Positions 6,305-10,246 of a stretch of 10,246 nt of DNA are shown here, piece after piece (within the stretch, counting starts at the first letter, position 1; each line of letters begins with the position of its first letter). The translations under genes and the position numbers were made by a program. Source of the stretch: Euperipatoides rowelli (Eukaryota; Onychophora; Udeonychophora; Euonychophora; Peripatopsidae); NCBI GenBank assembly GCA_003024985.2, contig PXIH01S0002184.1; one strand, given 5' to 3'. A model generated the notes under the pieces. It saw only the letters and a list, made by a program, of their open reading frames with translations. It ran no database searches and had not been told where the DNA came from.

Positions 6305-8100
6305 GTAAGTGTAAATATGATTTGCGTTTTAATACAAATACAAAAATGTCGGATAACAACAACAGGCTTTATAGCCCAACTATATCGTCCCATGTCATTT
6401 ATTTTCTTTTTTTTTTTTTTCTTTTTTCAAAAAAATTTTCTACTTTTTTTTTAATGTTCAACCACATGTTAATAGACAATTTTAATATAATTCTAAACAA
6501 TACCTAAACTATTCATAAACTCATCAAGACTATAATTTGAAAGATTCCACTGACTTTGCAAAACCATACAACCTTATTTGTAAAAATATCTAGACCTATT
6601 AACAAATAATATGTATTTACATCCTTTTGTTCTACTTTCATCAATAACTTTAAAAAATTTCAGTTGAAAGGTCAACCATACTATTAATGATTTTAAGTAC
6701 CTGATTCATATCTCCTCTACGTCTTTTTCTTTCTAAAGAATAAAAACTCTAAGACTTTCAACCTATCTAAATATTGTAATTCTCCTAAGCCTATATAAGC
6801 TGACTAATAATGTAAGCAATAATCTAATTGTGGCCTCCCCAATGATTTATATAAGACTATAATTATCTTGCCATTTCTATTTTCTATAGTTTTTTTAATA
6901 TACCTACCATTCTATTGGCTTTCTTACAGGCTTAAACAAATTAGTTTATTAGTTTTAAAGACTCATGTATCAAAATCCCTAAATCCCTAGTTTAATCATC
7001 TTCTTGAATCTTACTACCATTCATATAAAATTTATACTCCATATTATTCCTACCTAAATGCATTATTTGACGTTTAGCAACATTAAAATCCATTTGCCAT
7101 ATTTGCCCAGCTTCAGATTTTATTGAATTCCTCCTGTAACAATAAAGCTTCTTCCAGACTATTAACTTTGGCATAATAAGTTAATACCATCTACAAATTT
7201 ACTCATTTTATTTAAAATATTATCATCCAAATCATCAATAAATGTAAGAAAAAGCAACAGTCCCAAAATTGACCCTATGGTACTTCACTAGATACATCCT
7301 TCCACATATATAATTTGACATTAATAACTATTCTTTGTCTTCTAACTTTTAACCAAATTTTTGTCTTTCATTTTGACAATCTTTTATGAGCTACCTTATC
7401 AAATGTTTTTTGAAAATCTATATCTATAGTTTTACACTCATCAAATAAATTAGTAATTTCTTCATAAAATTGATTTGTTATTTCTAAACCCATGACGTGA
7501 ATTCCCATCAAAGAATTTTCATTTAGATGTGTTACTACCGAATCTTTAATCACAGATTCCAACATTTTACCCACAACTGATGTCAAACTAATTCGTCTAT
7601 AATTACTTGGATCTTTTTTTTCAAAAAGGGAACAACATTAGCAATTCACCAATCATAAGGGATAATTCCAGTCTCTAACAAAGATGAAAATATATCAATC
7701 AAAGTCCCAATTATCTCCAAACAACCTCTTTTAAAACTCTAGGATAAATATTATCAAGACCGGAGATTTACTACATTTCATTTTATCAATCATCTTTAAT
7801 AATAAGCTATCTTTAGTAATAACAATTCTGTCTATAACTGAAAAATTATTTTCTAAGGGTGTGCATTTGTCAAAATTTCTACTATCTTCTTTTATAAAAA
7901 CAGTAACAAAATATTTATTTAGATCGTCAGCTATTTCAAAATCCCAAAATCTTCCTCGATTAATTTACCCTCTCTATCCATCAATGGAGTATATGTTCTT
8001 GTTTACTTCTGACATATAAGAAAAATGACTTACAATTTACATTATCTGATATTTTTTCCAAGTCTGTTTTATTCAATTTCTTCAAAGTAAATAAATGATT
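6305..8100 (-). mobile_element. CR1-like LINE, 5'-truncated and decayed
   Basis: About 1.8 kb on the minus strand follows the order of a CR1/Jockey-superfamily LINE ORF2: the linker before RT, the RT fingers and palm, the thumb, the C-terminal domain and a short 3' region. Endonuclease and ORF1 are absent, as expected from 5' truncation. Protein matches occur in all three minus frames in the correct order, so the frame has been broken by several indels and stops. The 3' part includes a T14 run on plus (6407-6420) and the text GACGATATAGTTGGGC before 6305. No target duplication was found. It shows no regulatory features. Confidence 0.8.
6505..8080 (-). pseudogene. CR1-like reverse transcriptase pseudogene
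   Basis: Recognisable blocks, in order from high to low coordinate: KSPGLDNIYPRVLKE-like text near 7730-7775, SNYRRISLTSVVGKMLES at about 7550-7610, motif A IDFQKTFDKVAHKRL at about 7370-7415, and GSILGLLLFLTFIDDL near 7235-7280. Motif C reads FVDG (7186-7197) where the family has FADD. Then follow WQMDFNVAKRQIMHLGRNN (about 7040-7097), an YKSL-RPQLDYC-like block near 6810-6850 and RRxRGDM-like text near 6700-6725. In life the enzyme would copy the LINE RNA at a nicked target. Here the second motif C Asp is lost, a run of A/T around 7612-7625 carries a frameshift, and stops interrupt most blocks. The relic is inactive. The clade is inferred from the PRVLKE and FDKVPHKRL-style motifs. Confidence 0.8.
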
Positions 8101-8295
8101 TGACTATAAATATAATTATTTTGGATTTTAAATAGGTTTAAGTTTAAAAAAATAGTTATTCTGCTACCCATGATTACTCCTAGGTTTTGACCATGAGAGC
8201 ATTAGTTAGGATGTTCTAGGGTTCTGAAATGTTTCCCAAGTTGAACTTTTAGGGTTGAGTGTGTCTTTGATGCTCTTATCACTTTTAATTAAAAA
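8101..8295. other. Unassigned junction between LINE and Helitron
   Basis: Nothing coding is seen. The stretch lies upstream (in LINE orientation) of the truncated CR1 and runs up to the A that precedes the Helitron 5' TC. It may be the pre-insertion flank or a highly diverged part of the LINE. Confidence 0.3.
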
Positions 8296-8316
8296 TCTAA
8301 TATATAAAGTAGAAAG

Positions 8317-8344
8317 TGTTTGTTTGTTTGTTTGTTTGTTTGTT
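8317..8344 (+). repeat. (GTTT)7 microsatellite
   Basis: Seven uninterrupted TGTT/GTTT units lie 21 bp inside the 5' end of the Helitron-like element. This position is typical for that group, so the microsatellite probably arrived with the element. Confidence 0.95.
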
Positions 8345-8365
8345 ATCATTGAGGGGTCAGCATAT

Positions 8366-8620
8366 AGCATACTTCCCAACATGGTACAAACTTGAATTTG
8401 GCATGTGGATATGTTACATGGTGTAGACAAAGAAAATAGACTTTTTTATTTTTGGTATGGGGTGAAGGGTGGAGAATGACCATGGATTGTTTAGCATACT
8501 TCCCAACATGGCACAAACTTGAAATTTGGCATGTGGGTAGGTTGAATAGTGTATACAATGAAAATATACTTTGGAATTTTTTTTTGGGAGGTGGGTGGGG
8601 GGTCATGGGAAACATTGGGT
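8366..8620 (+). repeat. Two 127 bp direct repeats inside the Helitron
   Basis: AGCATACTTCCCAACATGG starts at 8366 and again at 8493. The copies agree through ACAAACTTGAA-TTTGGCATGTGG, a GTGTA-ACAA-GAAAATA segment and a T-run followed by G-rich text. The second copy diverges over the last 20 bases, where the Helitron 3' end takes over. Internal minisatellites are common in non-autonomous Helitrons. An open frame on the minus strand here (8346-8615) is a by-product of the repeat. Confidence 0.85.
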
Positions 8621-8639
8621 ATTTCAGCTAGTAAATTAT

Positions 8640-9254
8640 ATATTTAACTGTAATTTGTAAATTATGGTGTGGAGTGGCCTCATATTTAAAATCATAATTA
8701 TTTTGCACTCTACAGGTTTATTTTCTATTTGGAATGGTAATTGTGTGTTCTGAATAATTAATTTTAGCACAGCAGCCATGCTTGAAGAACATTAGTATTT
8801 GAAGTTCCCAAATCGTTTTCTTTTTTCTTCTTGTATAAATTTTAGCATTAATAAAGCATAAAATTTTCTAATAAAACACACAGAGCTATAATCAAATAAA
8901 ATAAAATATCTATTAAGAGTTTAAAATTATAGTCAATTATGGGTATTTTATTTCACAATCTCAAACCGTGCTAGTCCTTTGATAAAAATTTATAACAGTT
9001 TTATAACTCTTATGAAAATGAATCAGGTTCTTGCTAACAAAATATAATGATTTAATTAATTGCACCTCTAATAACAATTAGGCTAAAGTATAATTCACAT
9101 GTGAAAATATAATTTTACCTGTGAGAGAAAGAAGACTGCTTATTGTTAACCCTATAAATACTAGCTTTCTCAACAAATTAATTTGATATTTGAGTATTTT
9201 TTGTTTATAAATCATAAACCAATTCTCTTTTTTCATAAGCCAAAATACCATTTC
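8640..9254. other. Unassigned AT-rich stretch
   Basis: No gene or named repeat is recognised on either strand. ATAATTATTTTG at 8690 also occurs at 8112, but the flanks do not align, so this is probably chance. Confidence 0.5.
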
Positions 9255-9325
9255 ATCTATCTCTCTCTCCCTCACACACATGAACACACACTATCTTTCT
9301 TTTCACTCTACTTTCACTCCCGCAT
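9255..9325 (+). repeat. Pyrimidine-rich CT/CA simple-sequence tract
   Basis: (CT)n followed by (CA)n-like and TTTCTTTTCACT text gives about 70 bp with few G residues. It looks like a degraded compound microsatellite. The plus-strand frame that crosses it (9183-9500) is low-complexity and not considered a gene. Confidence 0.6.
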
Positions 9326-9560
9326 ATATATATTTTCCCTTTTTAAAATATTTAATTTTCCAAAAGCACTCCAGCCCATTTTAATTCTTCTGTTGACTTC
9401 ACACATCTGGTATTCACTAACTTGTAATAATCAATTGACCCAAATAAACATAGTTGTTGACCACTTCAATTACTATTATCATTCACTTCAACCACTTTAG
9501 GTTGCACATATTTGTTGAACTTCATTTTGGTTTTTGCTAGATTCATTTTCAGGCCTGCTT

Positions 9561-9584
9561 TTGACCTAGCTTCACTTAGGTCAA
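9561..9584. repeat. Inverted repeat TTGACCTA/TAGGTCAA
   Basis: Exact 8 bp arms are separated by 8 bp. Each arm contains the nuclear-receptor half-site AGGTCA (one per strand, everted arrangement). It lies 40 bp before a 31 bp duplication and about 140 bp before the Harbinger relic, so it could be receptor-binding, a transposon subterminal feature or chance. Confidence 0.5.
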
Positions 9585-9622
9585 TGATCGGTTTCTGTAA
9601 ATTATCTGGACTTGAAACAAGT

Positions 9623-9676
9623 AAAACGTAGATTGTCCAAATATGTCATCAGGAAAACGTAGATGGTTCAAATATG
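9623..9676 (+). repeat. Tandem duplication, 31 bp period
   Basis: AAAACGTAGATTGTCCAAAT at 9623 and AAAACGTAGATGGTTCAAAT at 9654 match at 18 of 20 bases and continue ATATG in both. A local slippage duplication just upstream of the transposase relic is likely. Confidence 0.75.
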
Positions 9677-9719
9677 CACCATTTATAATAATCCAGTATG
9701 TTCCCATTGTAGTTGTAAA

Positions 9720-10180
9720 TAATAAAACCAAGTTCCCAGACTGTGTTGGTGCCATCGATGGCAAAAACAAGAGTTTGATCTATTTCAACTACAATAAAAA
9801 AAATATTTTGCACTTGTGTTGTTGATGCTATCTACAATTTTATAGCTGTTGATGTTGGTGCTTAGGAGAGGGAAGTTAATTGCACTGTTTTTAAATCCTC
9901 TGTCTTAGACAAACAAATTTATAATGAGAAGACTTAACCTTCCAGCCCCACTCAAATAGTGATAGTAAATGTCAGCCTTTTGTAATCATTGAGGACACAG
10001 CTTTTGTCCTCTATTTCAATCTATTTATGTCATATCTGTTGGTATGATCCCTGATGAATTTTCTATTATCATCTAAGCTCAGCAAGGCAATTTGTCCTGT
10101 ACAGTTATTGCATTTTGAAGAGTTTTTCAGTGCAGAATTGAAGTATGGCTAGGCTTTGCAGTCAACTTAATGAAAGCAGA
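9720..10180 (+). pseudogene. PIF/Harbinger (DDE_Tnp_4) transposase relic
   Basis: The text KFPDCVGAIDGKN (about 9730-9768) is the hallmark first catalytic block of PIF/Harbinger and HARBI1-type nucleases, with its Asp intact. It is followed by FNYNKKN (9784-9804) and then, in other frames, VDVGA with a stop directly after (9850-9864), RESNCTVFKSSVLDKQ (9868-9918), FVIIEDTAFVL with the second Asp (9978-10010) and YYHLSSARQFVLYSYCIL (10066-10116). The third catalytic residue, normally Glu in a V-EN-FGIL block, reads Leu (10097-10099). At least two frameshifts and several stops break it. The enzyme would cut and paste the element at a 3 bp TA-centred target. This copy cannot. The N-terminal part is not found and the C-terminus may run past the window. 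Confidence 0.65.
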
Positions 10181-10246
10181 CAGTGGAAATGTTGGATAGT
10201 CATTTATGTGATATGGATGCAATATGGTCCTGGAAGAAGGAGGCAC

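Larger units (their letters stand above)
8296..8631 (+). mobile_element. Non-autonomous Helitron-like element
   Basis: The 336 bp element begins TCTAATATATAAAG after an A (8295), runs into (GTTT)n, and ends GGGTATTTCAGCTAG before a T (8632). Helitrons have 5'-TC and CTRR-3' ends and insert between A and T without duplication, all of which is met. A TCTATATATAAAA-plus-TTTG start and a GGGTATTTCAGCTAGT end are familiar from animal Helitron families, whose 3' end also carries a CCGGG-CAACG-CCGGG hairpin. Here that hairpin region reads ATGGGAAACATTGGG and no longer folds. There is no Rep/helicase coding, so it is non-autonomous. Two 127 bp direct repeats fill the interior. Confidence 0.6.

Noticed and set aside
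6156-6507. Short open frames on both strands around 6156-6507
   Set aside because: They overlap the 3' end of the LINE relic, the T14 run and the SINE-like tail, and have no independent support.
8346-8615. 89-codon minus-strand frame with internally similar halves (PTCQISSLCHVGKY / PHAKFKFVPCWEVC)
   Set aside because: The similarity comes from the 127 bp DNA repeat read in different frames. The frame lies wholly inside the Helitron-like element.
8107-8710. Possible direct repeat ATAATTATTTTG at 8112 and 8690
   Set aside because: Only 12 bp are exact and the flanks do not align. Expected by chance in sequence this AT-rich.
9183-9500. 105-codon plus-strand frame
   Set aside because: Rich in Phe, His, Ser and Leu because it crosses a CT/CA simple-sequence tract. 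No protein family resemblance.
1-10246. CRISPR array, bacterial operons or ribosome binding sites
   Set aside because: No regularly spaced short repeats with unique spacers and no bacterial-type coding density. All evidence points to animal DNA.

Overview
The window looks like repeat-rich, AT-rich (about 30% GC by eye) animal DNA, most likely from an invertebrate. There is no bacterial gene structure and no intact gene of 100 codons or more with recognisable homology. Nearly everything that can be named is a mobile element or the remains of one: CR1-type LINE reverse transcriptase, tRNA-derived SINEs with target-site duplications, a hAT-type miniature element, a probable non-autonomous Helitron, a decayed PIF/Harbinger transposase and a zinc-knuckle (gag/ORF1-like) fragment. 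The species cannot be determined. An AAGGGA-ATAACTCC motif near 3721 and the mix of CR1, tRNA-SINE and hammerhead repeats would suit a mollusc or another aquatic invertebrate, but that is only a guess.

Layout, left to right. Positions 1-925 hold about 365-370 bp repeat units, two in direct tandem plus a partial third, preceded by an inverted copy. Each of the three well-preserved copies carries a motif that folds as a type I hammerhead ribozyme (CTGATGA core, GAAA, GTC cleavage triplet, pairing stem I). This is the architecture of animal retrozymes or of the terminal repeats of Penelope-like elements, and it is the most interesting part of the window. A short LINE-3'-end-like tail (945-1071) sits in ATC-rich sequence. 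Positions 1588-1780 carry an ~80 bp tandem repeat with octamer-like ATGCAAAT motifs. 1780-2847 is otherwise unassigned. 2856-3467 is a 612 bp hAT-type element with a perfect 8 bp target duplication. 3504-3556 is a tiny poly-A insertion with a perfect 15 bp duplication and a SINE-like head. 4105-4337 is a strongly purine-biased GTAG/GGGA tract.

5077-5355 (minus) encodes two damaged CCHC zinc knuckles. 5703-5820 (minus) is a complete short tRNA-derived SINE with a T12/A9 tail and a 9 bp duplication. About 5909-6302 is an older SINE-like element. About 6305-8100 (minus) is a long, frameshifted CR1-like LINE fragment. 8296-8631 is a Helitron-like element containing two 127 bp direct repeats. About 9720-10180 is a Harbinger transposase relic with stops and a missing catalytic Glu.

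No host gene, exon or tRNA gene can be supported. The elements do not form a pathway: they are successive insertions. The only potentially active functions visible are RNA-level ones, namely the self-cleaving ribozyme motifs and the Pol III promoter of the young SINE.
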